From the NCBI RefSeq assembly GCF_003852515.1, contig NZ_QAJK01000125.1:1-64000 (forward strand): DNA of 64,000 nt, given 5' to 3'. The notes under the pieces were generated by a model. That model had not been told where the DNA came from. It did no database searches and saw only the letters and a program-made list of their open reading frames with translations. Every line of letters starts with the position of its first letter. Position 1 is the first letter of the stretch. Source of the stretch: Variovorax sp. KBW07. GTDB lineage: Bacteria > Pseudomonadota > Gammaproteobacteria > Burkholderiales > Burkholderiaceae_C. Shown here piece after piece: positions 52,447 through 61,719 of this stretch. Made by a program: the position numbers and the translations under genes.

Positions 52447-53760
52447 ATGTCCACCGATATCGAATTTGCCGACGACGACCAGGCATTCATCAACTCCCAG
52501 CAGTTCCAGGACATCAAGAGCTGGACACATGACCACCTGCTGAGTCGCATCGAGGAGTTGGGCGCCGAATTCGGCCGCTGGACGCGTGCTTCGATCCAGC
52601 AGTTCGTCGAACTCGAGGTCGACAGCTTTGTCCGGTTGCGCCGCGTGCCGATCAACGACCGCGAGATGCAGCTCATTTCCGATGCGCTGACAAAGGAGCT
52701 CGCGGGCTTCGGTCCGCTGGAAGATCTGCTCAACGACCCCGCCGTCGAAGACATCCTGATCAACGGCTACCAGAACGTGTACGTATCGCGCCACGGCATG
52801 CTCGAGCGAGAGACGGTGCGATTTGCCGATGCGGAGCACGTGATGCGCATCGTGCGACGCATCCTTGCCCCCTTGGGCCGCCGTCTCGACGAAGCCAATC
52901 CGATGGTCGATGCGCGCCTGCCCGACGGCGGCCGCATCAACGTGATCATCGAACCGCTTGCGATCGACGGGTTGTCGGTCTCCATTCGCAAGTTTCGCAA
53001 GGACCCACTGACGCCTGCCGACCTCGTCAAGCTTGGCACCTTCGATGCCGGCATGGCGCAACTGCTCGAGATCGCGGTGCGCGCACGTTGCAACATCCTC
53101 GTGAGTGGCGGCACCAGCTCGGGCAAGACCTCGTTGCTCAACGCGCTGGCCAGCTTCATCCCGGCGAGCGAACGCGTCATCACCATCGAGGACACGGCCG
53201 AACTCTCGCTCAGAACAAGCCATGTGGTGCGCCTCGAAAGCCGGCCCGGGGGCTTCGACGGGACGGGCGTGGTTTCGATTCGCGACCTGTTGCGCAACAG
53301 CCTGCGCATGCGGCCCGACCGCATCATCGTGGGCGAAGTGCGCGGCGCCGAGGTCATCGAGATGATGCAGGCGATGAACACCGGCCACGAAGGCTCGATG
53401 GGCACCATCCACGCCAGTTCACCTCGCGAATGCCTCTATCGGCTGGAGATGCTCGCAGGGTTTGCGGGCTACCAGGGCAGCGAGGTCAGCCTGCGCAGGC
53501 AGATCGCGAATGCCATCGACTTCGTCGTGCAGATCGGCCGGATGTCGGGTGGCCAGCGTCGCATCATTTCGCTCAGCGAAGTGACCGGCGTCAACGACAA
53601 CATTGTCGCGATGCAGGAGCTGTACCGCTACGAGCCCATCGTTTCTCCGAACGGCGAGGAGCAGGACCGCTGGATATCACTGGGCATCGCACCTCATTCT
53701 CCGAAGATCACGCGCTTCCGCCAGACGCTGGCGCGCGCCCACGGAGACTCGCGTGCGTGA
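52447..53760 (+). CDS. tadA: Secretion ATPase TadA/CpaF
   Basis: A 437-residue hexameric ATPase powering pilus extension (and probably retraction). Walker A is SGGTSSGKTSLL, the Asp box is ERVITIEDTAEL, Walker B is MRPDRIIVGEVRG and the His box is NTGHEGSMGTIHA. The N-terminal part carries the CpaF helical domain. ATG 52447 is 4 bases after tadZ; a GTG at 52432 with GGAAGAG upstream is a real alternative. Confidence 0.95.
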   Translation: MSTDIEFADDDQAFINSQQFQDIKSWTHDHLLSRIEELGAEFGRWTRASIQQFVELEVDSFVRLRRVPINDREMQLISDALTKELAGFGPLEDLLNDPAVEDILINGYQNVYVSRHGMLERETVRFADAEHVMRIVRRILAPLGRRLDEANPMVDARLPDGGRINVIIEPLAIDGLSVSIRKFRKDPLTPADLVKLGTFDAGMAQLLEIAVRARCNILVSGGTSSGKTSLLNALASFIPASERVITIEDTAELSLRTSHVVRLESRPGGFDGTGVVSIRDLLRNSLRMRPDRIIVGEVRGAEVIEMMQAMNTGHEGSMGTIHASSPRECLYRLEMLAGFAGYQGSEVSLRRQIANAIDFVVQIGRMSGGQRRIISLSEVTGVNDNIVAMQELYRYEPIVSPNGEEQDRWISLGIAPHSPKITRFRQTLARAHGDSRA

Positions 53761-54742
53761 AGTCCTCCTCATAGTGGCGGTGATCGCCCTGCTGCTTGCG
53801 GCGGGTGGTCTGCTGCTATGGCAGTGGGCCTCGGGGCTTCAATCCCGGCGGGCCACCGACCGGTATCTTGCCCAGCAGATTCGCCCTGCCCCCGCGGCCG
53901 AAGCCCCTGTACTCGCCCCTTTGCAAAGCGTGACGGCAGAGCCTGCGGGACTGCTCAGCGATCCGTGGAGCGACGCCGCTGCGGCAGAAGCGGCCACGGC
54001 GCCCCGCCGCACTCGCTTGCAGGCGCTGATGCCAGGCTGGCTCGAGGGGGTCGTGACCACACGCACACTGGTGCTCGGCATTCTTGCGATCGTCGGTCTT
54101 TCGTTTCTGGCCGGCGCGCTCGGCGGTGGCCCGGCAGCCATCGGTGCATTGCTGATGCTGTTGATACTGGCCGCGTTCGCGATCTGGCTGCGCCTGCAGA
54201 AATATCGGCGACAACTCGTCAGCCAGTTGCCTGCGTTCATCGATGCGATGGTCCGCTTGATCACCATCGGAAACTCCACGCAGGCTTCATTCCAGCTTGC
54301 GATCACGACCACACGCGCGCCATTGCGCGCCTACCTGGAACGCGCAGCAAGCCTCGTGCGCGCCGGTGTCGATCTGGACCGCGCCCTGCACCAGACGGCC
54401 ACTCACGCACGCATCGAAGAGCTCTACCTGCTTGCATCGATCCTGGGCCTGGGCGTTCGCTACGGCGGCCGGGCCGACCTGCTGCTGGAGCGTGTCGGCA
54501 ACTTCATGCGCGATCGCGAACAAGCTGAACACGAGCTGGTGGCAATGTCTTCCGAAACACGCCTCTCGGCCTGGATCCTCGGCGTGCTTCCGGTGGCGGT
54601 AGGCCTGGCCATCGTCATTCTCAACCCCGACTATTTCATGCGCATGTGGCAAGACAGCACAGGCCAGATGCTCGTCTTCGGGGCCGTGGGTCTTCAGCTG
54701 CTGGGCGCCGCCCTGCTTTATCGCCTGGCGAGGCTTGCATGA
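53753..54742 (+). CDS. tadB: Tad inner-membrane platform protein TadB
   Basis: A 329-residue membrane protein of the GspF/TadB type: an N-terminal helix, two helices around residues 100-145, the T2SF domain (QLPAFIDAMVRLITIGNSTQASFQLAI), and two C-terminal helices. The GTG start (VREVLLIVAVIALLL) overlaps the tadA stop by 8 bases, so translation is coupled. Confidence 0.92.
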   Translation: MREVLLIVAVIALLLAAGGLLLWQWASGLQSRRATDRYLAQQIRPAPAAEAPVLAPLQSVTAEPAGLLSDPWSDAAAAEAATAPRRTRLQALMPGWLEGVVTTRTLVLGILAIVGLSFLAGALGGGPAAIGALLMLLILAAFAIWLRLQKYRRQLVSQLPAFIDAMVRLITIGNSTQASFQLAITTTRAPLRAYLERAASLVRAGVDLDRALHQTATHARIEELYLLASILGLGVRYGGRADLLLERVGNFMRDREQAEHELVAMSSETRLSAWILGVLPVAVGLAIVILNPDYFMRMWQDSTGQMLVFGAVGLQLLGAALLYRLARLA

Positions 54743-55701
54743 ACTTCACGCCCGGACAACTGATCACCCTGAGCCTGGCACTGCTGGCCATTGCGTTGCT
54801 CATCACCGCGGGAACGCTTGTCGCCAACGAGGTGATGCGCGCTCGCCGCAGCCAGACGCTTGGGCGGGCGATCCTGCGCGGCATTACCGCGCCGGCCGAG
54901 CTTCAACCCTCCACCGAGGAACCCGAAGCAACGGGTGGCCTCCTGTCCGACATCGACCTTCCCCTGCACTGGCTGAATTCGCGGATCGGCCGTGCGCTGG
55001 TCACGAACGAAGACAGGAAGCTGATCGACCAATGCGGGTTCTCGACCCAGCGGGCCCAATTGATCTTTCTGGTGACACGCATCGGCCTTGCATTCCTGCT
55101 GCCCCTGGTTGCATATCTGTTCTGGGATGCCAACCCGGGCGAACGGTACGGAATAGCTGCATTGGCTTGCGCATTCGTCATCGGATTCATGGCGCCCAAA
55201 TGGACACTCGGTTGGCGTGCCGCCAAGCGGCGCGAAAGCGTTGCCCACGAACTCCCGCTGTTCGTCGACCTGTTGCGCCTGCTGCAGGGGGTTGGCTTGA
55301 GCCTCGACCAAAGCCTGCAGATCATGGCCACCGACTTCTCGCACGTGCTGCGCGTGCTCGGCTACGAGCTCACCTTGGCAAACCGCCAGTACAGCCGGGG
55401 CCGCACACGCGAACACTCCCTTCAACGCCTTGCAACCCTGCATGGCAATGAAAACCTGAACGGCCTGGTCTCGTTGCTCGTGCAGGTCGATCGTCACGGC
55501 GGTGCCGTGCAGGAGCCGCTCAAGCAATTCAGCGATCGGCTGCGCGAGCACCGCCGCTCGGAGATGAAAGAACGCATCGGCAAGATCACCGTGAAGATGA
55601 CCGGGATCATGGTCACGACCTTGCTGCCGGCACTGGTCATCGTGACAGCAGGACCAGGCTTCATCGCCGTCATCAGATCTCTGGGAGCTCTCACCAAATG
55701 A
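54739..55701 (+). CDS. tadC: Tad inner-membrane platform protein TadC
   Basis: A 320-residue partner of TadB, with an N-terminal membrane helix, two central ones (about 115-155) and the T2SF segment ELPLFVDLLRLLQGVGLSLDQSLQIMA. Its ATG overlaps the tadB stop (ATGA). TadB and TadC form the platform on which TadA acts. Confidence 0.92.
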   Translation: MNFTPGQLITLSLALLAIALLITAGTLVANEVMRARRSQTLGRAILRGITAPAELQPSTEEPEATGGLLSDIDLPLHWLNSRIGRALVTNEDRKLIDQCGFSTQRAQLIFLVTRIGLAFLLPLVAYLFWDANPGERYGIAALACAFVIGFMAPKWTLGWRAAKRRESVAHELPLFVDLLRLLQGVGLSLDQSLQIMATDFSHVLRVLGYELTLANRQYSRGRTREHSLQRLATLHGNENLNGLVSLLVQVDRHGGAVQEPLKQFSDRLREHRRSEMKERIGKITVKMTGIMVTTLLPALVIVTAGPGFIAVIRSLGALTK

Positions 55702-56681
55702 ATACGCACGACCAGAAAATCTTTCGCGAAGCTCGGCGTTGCATCGCGGTTGCCTCCACCCAACGAATCGCCAACGTTGCCGCGAGCCTGACGCTGGCGC
55801 TGGTGGTCGCAGGTTGTGCCGGCATCAAGGACCAGTACCCAGGCGCCGCCGAAGCACAACAGCGCCTTGCAGCGGAAGATGCGGCGTCATCCAAGGCCGG
55901 TGCGGCACTCGACTCACAGGGCACGTACCTGAAGCTGGTCGAGCAGATGCAACGCGAAGGCCTGTGGTTCGCTTCACTGGCGCACATCGATGCCCTCGAG
56001 CTGCGTTGGGGTGTTTCGCCTGAAACAAACCGGGCCCGCGCGGACGCGCTGCGCAACACGGGCCAGTTGGCTCAGAGCGAGGCGTTCTACCAGCGCCTGA
56101 TCGGCACGCCGCTGGAAGGTGCGGCGTACCACGGCCTTGGCCTTCTTTCCGGTGCGCGTGCGAACTATGCCGAAGCGGTGGACTTTCTCAAGAAGGCCCA
56201 ATCCCGCAACCCGACCGACGCCATGCTTCTGAATGACCTGGGCTATGCCAGCCTGCGGGCCGGCCGGATTGCCGACGCGCGCCTGCCGTTGATGCAGGCC
56301 ATGCAGCTCCAGCCGGACAGCCCGCAAGCCCAAGCCAACCTGGCGCTGTATCTGGAGGCCAGCCAACAAAGCGAACAAGCCGCGGCACTGATGGAGGCTC
56401 GGCGCATGCCGCCGGCAACGCGTGCCGCCATCCGCGAAGCTGCGCAGCAGTTGATGGGTGGCCGGCCCTTGTCGTCGACCAACGCTTCTTTCGCGCCAGC
56501 GGCCAGCACGGGCCCGCACAACTTCTCCGACGAAGGCGTTGCGCCCCTGGCGCTCAAGCCCTCGCGTTGGTCGGGCACGCTCCGTGGCAACCCGAGCGCC
56601 GCCCCCTCCACTGAGGCCGCGTCCGTTTCCGTCGTCGCGACGCCGTCATCACCCACTCCGCTCTTGCGAGGCACCCCATGA
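55698..56681 (+). CDS. tadD: TPR lipoprotein TadD
   Basis: A 327-residue lipoprotein with lipobox LVVAGC (Cys about 41) and four TPR-like units (AEAFYQRLIGTPLEGAAYHGLGLLSGARANYAEAVDFL and following). The C-terminal 100 residues are Pro/Ala/Ser-rich and disordered. It probably helps the secretin assemble. Starts within the tadC stop (ATGA). Confidence 0.88.
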   Translation: MNTHDQKIFREARRCIAVASTQRIANVAASLTLALVVAGCAGIKDQYPGAAEAQQRLAAEDAASSKAGAALDSQGTYLKLVEQMQREGLWFASLAHIDALELRWGVSPETNRARADALRNTGQLAQSEAFYQRLIGTPLEGAAYHGLGLLSGARANYAEAVDFLKKAQSRNPTDAMLLNDLGYASLRAGRIADARLPLMQAMQLQPDSPQAQANLALYLEASQQSEQAAALMEARRMPPATRAAIREAAQQLMGGRPLSSTNASFAPAASTGPHNFSDEGVAPLALKPSRWSGTLRGNPSAAPSTEAASVSVVATPSSPTPLLRGTP

Positions 56682-57097
56682 AAAACTGCTCGTCTGTTCA
56701 CGGCGCAACGCTGCCTCGAATCTTCCTGGCTGTGGCTGTTCTTTCCTGCGGGCTTCCCGCCGCTGCACAGCAATCTGCTCCGAACCCGCCGCTTGCCGCC
56801 ACGCCGCAGCCGGTCGTCGAAAACGCCCCATCGAAGGCGACCATCGGGCCTGCACCGGCAATGTCCGACGACATGGCGGCGATGGATCACGCCGCCATGG
56901 AAGAGCCTCCCCTGCAGGTGGGCGACGCCACGCAAGACTTGCTGGGGTGGCAACGCTCCGGCGTGATTGCGTCCACGACGCCACGCCCTGTTCCGGGTCC
57001 GGTCGCCTACCGGAACTATGAGCGATACCTGAAGAGCTTCGAGTACCCGATACCGGAACGCTTCAATTCGACGGTCAAGTCCAAGACCGGCAACTGA
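56678..57097 (+). CDS. Exported DUF3613 protein
   Basis: A 139-residue protein with a signal peptide ending GLPAAAQQ. The conserved part VGDATQDLLGWQRSGVIASTT...YERYLKSFEYPIPERFN is the DUF3613 pattern, found in tad loci of Burkholderiales. Function unknown; it overlaps tadD by 4 bases and precedes the minor pilins. Confidence 0.82.
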   Translation: MKNCSSVHGATLPRIFLAVAVLSCGLPAAAQQSAPNPPLAATPQPVVENAPSKATIGPAPAMSDDMAAMDHAAMEEPPLQVGDATQDLLGWQRSGVIASTTPRPVPGPVAYRNYERYLKSFEYPIPERFNSTVKSKTGN

Positions 57098-57128
57098 TCG
57101 CAAGAAAGACACAGCGCAGGGCTGCCTC

Positions 57129-57629
57129 ATGAACCTTCTCACCACGAGAACCAGAGGTCCGAAACACGTTCGGGCAGGCGCATTGCGACAGCGCGGGGCT
57201 TATGCCATCGAGTTCGCGTTGGTCTTCCTGCTCTTTTTCGGTTTTCTCTACACGATCATCTGCTACGGCATCATTTTCACGCTGCGTTTCGGCTTGCAGA
57301 ACGCCGCGGAAGACGGCGCACGCGCGGCACTGCGCTATCAAATCGATCTGCCGGCTCGCGAGAGAAAAGCCGCGGAGATCGCACTCTTGCAGACCAATGG
57401 CTGGCTACCGGTCACGCCGCAGATCGTTGCCCAGATATGCACGATCGATTCGGGCAACTGCGCCGCCGCAACCCGCACATGCAGCTCTCAATGGGACCAG
57501 CGCTGCCAGATCGTGGTGACGGTTACGGCGAACGGAATGGGGGCAATCCTTCCACCCCTGCCGAGTTTTGCAATGCCCGACAAGCTGGTCGGAAGAGCGA
57601 GCATGCAGCTCGATGGACGGGCGTTATGA
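57129..57629 (+). CDS. tadE: TadE-like minor pilin
   Basis: A 166-residue pseudopilin. The segment QRGAYAIEFALVFLLFFGFLYTIICYGIIF carries the TadE motif: Gly before the cleavage site, Glu at position +5, then one long helix. The periplasmic part has three to four cysteines (ICTIDSGNCAAATRTCSSQWDQRC) that may form disulfides. Confidence 0.9.
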   Translation: MNLLTTRTRGPKHVRAGALRQRGAYAIEFALVFLLFFGFLYTIICYGIIFTLRFGLQNAAEDGARAALRYQIDLPARERKAAEIALLQTNGWLPVTPQIVAQICTIDSGNCAAATRTCSSQWDQRCQIVVTVTANGMGAILPPLPSFAMPDKLVGRASMQLDGRAL

Positions 57630-58123
57630 ACAGCATCGCGCAACGCCTGCCACCGGCTTCTGCGGCCTCACGCCGATTGCAGCGCGGTGTAGCCGCCATC
57701 GAGTTCGCGCTGATCTTCAGCGTGCTCTTTCTCGTGCTCTATGGCATGGCAACGTTCGGTGCCGTCTTCTATTTCCAGCAGGCGGTTTCCCGCGCGGCGG
57801 AGGACGGCGCGCGCGCAGTCTCCCAGCTTCCCGCATCGCCAGGACTGAGCGAAAACGACCCACGAATCGTGAGCGCGGTGCGAGCCTCCTTGCTCGAGGC
57901 ACTCGTCGTTCCCGCGTCCGAAACCGTCACCGTCGATCGCAGGCGAAGCTGGATTGCGACGAACGTCACAGCGACCATCGCCGTGACCGAAGGCACCGGT
58001 GCACGGGCGGTCGTGACCGTGACATACAAGTACAGCGCCAATCGACTCCTGCCGAAATTGCCTGCTTTTGGCTGGATGCCCGACGAACTGATCGGCCGGG
58101 CAATCGCCATGCGGCAGACCTGA
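57626..58123 (+). CDS. Second TadE-like minor pilin
   Basis: A 165-residue paralogue of the preceding gene, with QRGVAAIEFALIFSVLFLVLYGMATFGAVFYFQQAVSRAAEDGARA. It lacks the cysteines of the first. The two share the end motif P-DELIGRA / PDKLVGRA, which supports duplication. ATG overlaps the previous stop (ATGA). Confidence 0.9.
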   Translation: MNSIAQRLPPASAASRRLQRGVAAIEFALIFSVLFLVLYGMATFGAVFYFQQAVSRAAEDGARAVSQLPASPGLSENDPRIVSAVRASLLEALVVPASETVTVDRRRSWIATNVTATIAVTEGTGARAVVTVTYKYSANRLLPKLPAFGWMPDELIGRAIAMRQT

Positions 58124-58134
58124 GAGGCAATGGC

Positions 58135-60096
58135 ATGAACTCGACCTCCAACAGACGGTTCTCCCCCTTCCATGGCGGCTCGTCGATGAGGGCCGCGCGG
58201 CAGAAGGGTTCGGTCATCGTCAACGCCGCCATTGCGCTGAGCCTGATCATCATCGTTCTGGCGGGTACCGAACTCGGGTACTTGTTCTACATGAAGCGCG
58301 AATACCAGAAGGCGGCAGACCTTGCCGCATTGGCTGGAGCCTCTCAACTGAATGGACCCACCGGCTGCCAGGGCGCAAGACAGGCCGCGCGCACCAATGC
58401 AAATGGGGCAGGTGTCAGCGACCCCATCAGAAATCTTCCGGCCAACTTCTCTCTCGCAGATGGAAACATCACCTGCGGTCGATGGGACCCGGGCATCGCC
58501 TCCGAGAGCCACTTCGACGACAAGGACCCCAACCTCAATGCCGTGCGGGTGCTCATCTCGAACGCACCTGTCGGCATCCTTTCCGTTTTTCCTGGCAATC
58601 GGACCATTCGCGTCCAGGCAATTGCCGCGAAGGCAAGCGATCCCCTTGCCTCGTTCTCGGTTGGAAGCGGTGTGGCGCGACTCCAGGAAGGAGCGCTCAA
58701 TAGCTTGCTGACCATGCTGCTGGGCACCTCGGTCAATCTCACGCTCATCGATTACAAGGGACTCGCAAATGCCAAGATCAATCTTCTCGGGTTGGCGAAG
58801 GCGCTCAATCTGAACCTGGGTTCTTACGACGAACTGCTCGCTGCGAATGTCAGCCTGGGGCAGTTGATCACCGCTGCCATCAATGCGCTTCCGCAAAGCA
58901 ACGACAGCCCCACGGTGAAGCTCGTCACCAGCCTGCTGAATGGCTTGCTGAGCCTCGATGGAGGGCTCGACCTCGACCGAACCACGATCAATCTTCTCAA
59001 GACGGCACAACAGGCCGGGCTGATCAGCGTGGACCTGGACCCCAAGAATCCAAGCTCCGCATTGAACGGAGAGATCAACGCGCTGAACCTGTTGCTGGTG
59101 AGCCTTCAGGTCGCAAACAGCAACTCCGCGGCGGCTGCGCAGGTGACGATTCCACTTGATCCTCTTGCGAACGTGCAAGTGAAGGCGACGGTCATCGAAC
59201 CGCCCAGCATCGCCATCGGCCCGCCGGGCTACTACTCCGACGGAAGAGCGAAGACCGAGGCGCATACGGGGCAAGTCCGCGTACTTCTGAATGCCAAGGT
59301 CCTGACGCCGCCAAGTGGCGGCAATCTCTTGAACCTCGACATCCTCGGTCTTGCCAGCATCAAGGTTTCACTCCCCGCGGGCCAGTTGGTCAATCTGCCG
59401 ATCTACGTCGAAATTGCGTCTGGCGATGGCGAACTGGAAGATGTCAGCTGCAAGGCTGCCGATGGAAAGTACGACGTGAAAATTGGCGTGATGCCGGGCT
59501 TGGCGCATGTCTACCTCGGCAACATTCCAACCGCGTTCACGAACCGGACCGCCAAGTGGAGCGCCCTTCCGAAGGAGCGCTTCGATCTCTTGAATGTCAA
59601 AGCCGAAATCAAGCTGCTGTTCGGCCTCATTCCCGTCGCCGACGCGCCCATCGGGTTGAAAGCCAAGCTGGATCTTTCCATTCCCGGGGACGATACGACC
59701 ACGAGAACCTCCCAGACATTCAGATTCGATCCCAAGGTTCCGGCAGCGGATCAGGATCTGGTGCGCGCTGTCGGGAGCGAGCAGCACCTCGGGGCCGCCA
59801 TTGGAAGTGCCATCGGCGCGGGCAAGCTGGATGTCAAGTTGGACACGAGCGGCCTGACCGTCCTGGGAATTCCGGCTGACGGCCTCAGCTCGATCATCGA
59901 CGGCCTTGTGAACAACCTCGTCACCATCGTCGGTGGTGTCCTGGGTCTCCTCAACGCGGTCCTCATGCCTGTCCTGAATCTTCTCGACGGTGCGGTGCTC
60001 GGCCCCTTGCTCAAGACGCTGGGCCTGCAACTGGGATACGCCGATGTGCAACTGCTGTCCGCCAGCTGCGACAGTGGCGCGAAGTTGGTCTACTGA
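58135..60096 (+). CDS. tadG: TadG-like putative Flp pilus tip or anchor protein
   Basis: A 653-residue protein with an N-terminal pseudopilin helix (QKGSVIVNAAIALSLIIIVLAGTELGYLFYMKREYQKAADLAALAGASQL), the TadG/DUF2134 start. No von Willebrand A metal site is visible, unlike classic TadG. Most of the protein is rich in Leu/Asn beta segments (repeated NLL, NALPQS). Its GC content is somewhat lower than that of its neighbours. Likely a large periplasmic or surface component of the pilus. Confidence 0.82.
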   Translation: MNSTSNRRFSPFHGGSSMRAARQKGSVIVNAAIALSLIIIVLAGTELGYLFYMKREYQKAADLAALAGASQLNGPTGCQGARQAARTNANGAGVSDPIRNLPANFSLADGNITCGRWDPGIASESHFDDKDPNLNAVRVLISNAPVGILSVFPGNRTIRVQAIAAKASDPLASFSVGSGVARLQEGALNSLLTMLLGTSVNLTLIDYKGLANAKINLLGLAKALNLNLGSYDELLAANVSLGQLITAAINALPQSNDSPTVKLVTSLLNGLLSLDGGLDLDRTTINLLKTAQQAGLISVDLDPKNPSSALNGEINALNLLLVSLQVANSNSAAAAQVTIPLDPLANVQVKATVIEPPSIAIGPPGYYSDGRAKTEAHTGQVRVLLNAKVLTPPSGGNLLNLDILGLASIKVSLPAGQLVNLPIYVEIASGDGELEDVSCKAADGKYDVKIGVMPGLAHVYLGNIPTAFTNRTAKWSALPKERFDLLNVKAEIKLLFGLIPVADAPIGLKAKLDLSIPGDDTTTRTSQTFRFDPKVPAADQDLVRAVGSEQHLGAAIGSAIGAGKLDVKLDTSGLTVLGIPADGLSSIIDGLVNNLVTIVGGVLGLLNAVLMPVLNLLDGAVLGPLLKTLGLQLGYADVQLLSASCDSGAKLVY

Positions 60097-60156
60097 AAGA
60101 GTAGCGAAGTCATTGACCACAAGATTTTCACGATCGCCTGATTCGATCGCATATCC

Positions 60157-61578
60157 ATGAGTTCCCCTTCCAATTTCGACGAACTCGACCTCTTTGTCTG
60201 GGAAGGCAAAGCCGACATCCTCGACCGCATTGCGCGGTGCATGGCGAGCTTCGACGTGGAAGTCACCCGGGCCGATGGGCTGCCGCCTCCGCAGCAGGAC
60301 CGTGCCGCCGCATTGCGCCCCTCCGTCGCCATCATCAGCGTCACGGTCATCGACAGCGGCGGCCTTGCGCACGCCACCGAATTCCTCCAGGGCATGCCGG
60401 TGATCTGGGTCGCGGCAGGTTCGCGCGAACGCGATTCGCGCACCTATCCGCCCGAGTACCTGCACGTGCTGCCCTACGACTTCACCTGCGCCGAGTTGCG
60501 CACGATGGTGGCAAAGCTGGTGCGGCAACTGCGCGCGCGCGACGTGGCGCCGCAGGCACCCGACGTGCTGGTGGCGCATTCCGAAGCGATGAAGGCGCTG
60601 CTGGCCGAAGTGGGCGCCTTCGCCGACTGCGACCACCCGGTGCTGGTGCGCGGCGAAACCGGGGTGGGCAAGGAGCGCATCGCGCAGCAACTGCACCTCG
60701 GGCACCAGGCATACGGCAAGGGCGCGTTCGTGGCGGTGAACTGCGGTGCGATTCCCGACGGCCTGTTCGAGTCGCTGTTTTTCGGCCACACCAAGGGCTC
60801 GTTCACGGGCGCGGTGCACGCACACCGCGGCTACTTCGAGCAGGCCACGGGGGGGACACTGTTCCTCGATGAAATCGGCGACCTGCCGCGCTACCAGCAA
60901 GTGAAACTGCTGCGCGTGCTGGAAGACAACACGGTCACCCGACTCGGCGCAACGGCGCCCGTGCGGGTCGACTTTCGCCTGGTGGCGGCAACCAACCGCA
61001 ATCTGCGCGAGATGGTGGCGAGCGGCGAATTTCGTGCGGACCTGTTCTACCGGCTGGCGGTGATCGAGTTGCACGTGCCTAGCCTCGAAGAGCGCGGCGA
61101 GGTGGACAAGATCGCGATCTTCAAGGCGCTGCTGAGCAACGTGCTCGGCGACGAGTTGGAAGCACTGGGCGAAACGCCGCACTGGCTGAGCGATGCGGTG
61201 GCCGAAACCTATTTTCCGGGCAACGTGCGGCAGCTTCGCAATCTCGCGGAGCGCGTGGGCGTGATCGCCCGCCAGCTGCACGGTTGGGACCAAAACCTGA
61301 TCCAGCGCGCGATCGCGCTGACGCGCGGCACGCCGGCGCCAGCCATCGCGGCGGATCGCAACGGGGTGGGCGGTGCGGGTGTCGCGCTCGACGGCAACGG
61401 CGACCGCAAGGGCTGGAACAGCAGCGAGCGCAACCGCATCATCGCGGCGCTGGAGATCAACGACTGGAAGCGCCAGGACACGGCGCAGCACCTGGGCATC
61501 AGCCGCAAGGTGCTGTGGGAAAAGATGCGCAAGTACCAGATTCTCGACGGCGAACCAGGCATCCCCGAAGACGCGTGA
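60157..61578 (+). CDS. Sigma-54-dependent activator of the tad locus
   Basis: A 473-residue enhancer-binding protein. Residues 1-125 are receiver-like but lack the phospho-acceptor Asp pattern, so control may not be by phosphorylation. The AAA+ domain has Walker A GETGVGKE (166-173), the loop GSFTGA (214-219) and Walker B GTLFLDE. The C-terminus is a Fis-type helix-turn-helix ([22 protein letters not shown]). As the last gene of the tad locus, with a sigma-54-like promoter before flp, it is the likely pilus regulator. Confidence 0.88.
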   Translation: MSSPSNFDELDLFVWEGKADILDRIARCMASFDVEVTRADGLPPPQQDRAAALRPSVAIISVTVIDSGGLAHATEFLQGMPVIWVAAGSRERDSRTYPPEYLHVLPYDFTCAELRTMVAKLVRQLRARDVAPQAPDVLVAHSEAMKALLAEVGAFADCDHPVLVRGETGVGKERIAQQLHLGHQAYGKGAFVAVNCGAIPDGLFESLFFGHTKGSFTGAVHAHRGYFEQATGGTLFLDEIGDLPRYQQVKLLRVLEDNTVTRLGATAPVRVDFRLVAATNRNLREMVASGEFRADLFYRLAVIELHVPSLEERGEVDKIAIFKALLSNVLGDELEALGETPHWLSDAVAETYFPGNVRQLRNLAERVGVIARQLHGWDQNLIQRAIALTRGTPAPAIAADRNGVGGAGVALDGNGDRKGWNSSERNRIIAALEINDWKRQDTAQHLGISRKVLWEKMRKYQILDGEPGIPEDA

Positions 61579-61579
61579 C

Positions 61580-61719
61580 ATAGGCTCGCCCCCAGGCTTC
61601 GCGCACTTCGTGTCGCTACGCCAACCCCCTACCGGGGGCAACACCAGCGGCCCGGCAAAGCCGGTTCCGCGGTGTTTCACGAATGGACGGGGCTTAGCTT
61701 CGCTCGCCCTCTTCCTTTT
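61580..61719. repeat. Intergenic hairpin element
   Basis: The gap between the convergent activator and TolC genes holds a CGCACTTCGTGTCGCTACGCC-type segment, CCCCCTACCGGGGG (61625-61638) and an imperfect long hairpin from AACACC (61640-61645) to GGTGTT (61671-61676), with CCGGC/GCCGG at its core. I recognise the wording as a recurrent intergenic type in Comamonadaceae. It may serve as a bidirectional transcription barrier. Confidence 0.5.

Noticed and set aside
59368-61680. 770-codon minus-strand open frame opposite tadG and the sigma-54 gene
   Set aside because: It is antisense to two clear genes and has the His/Arg/Gln-rich composition of a shadow frame.
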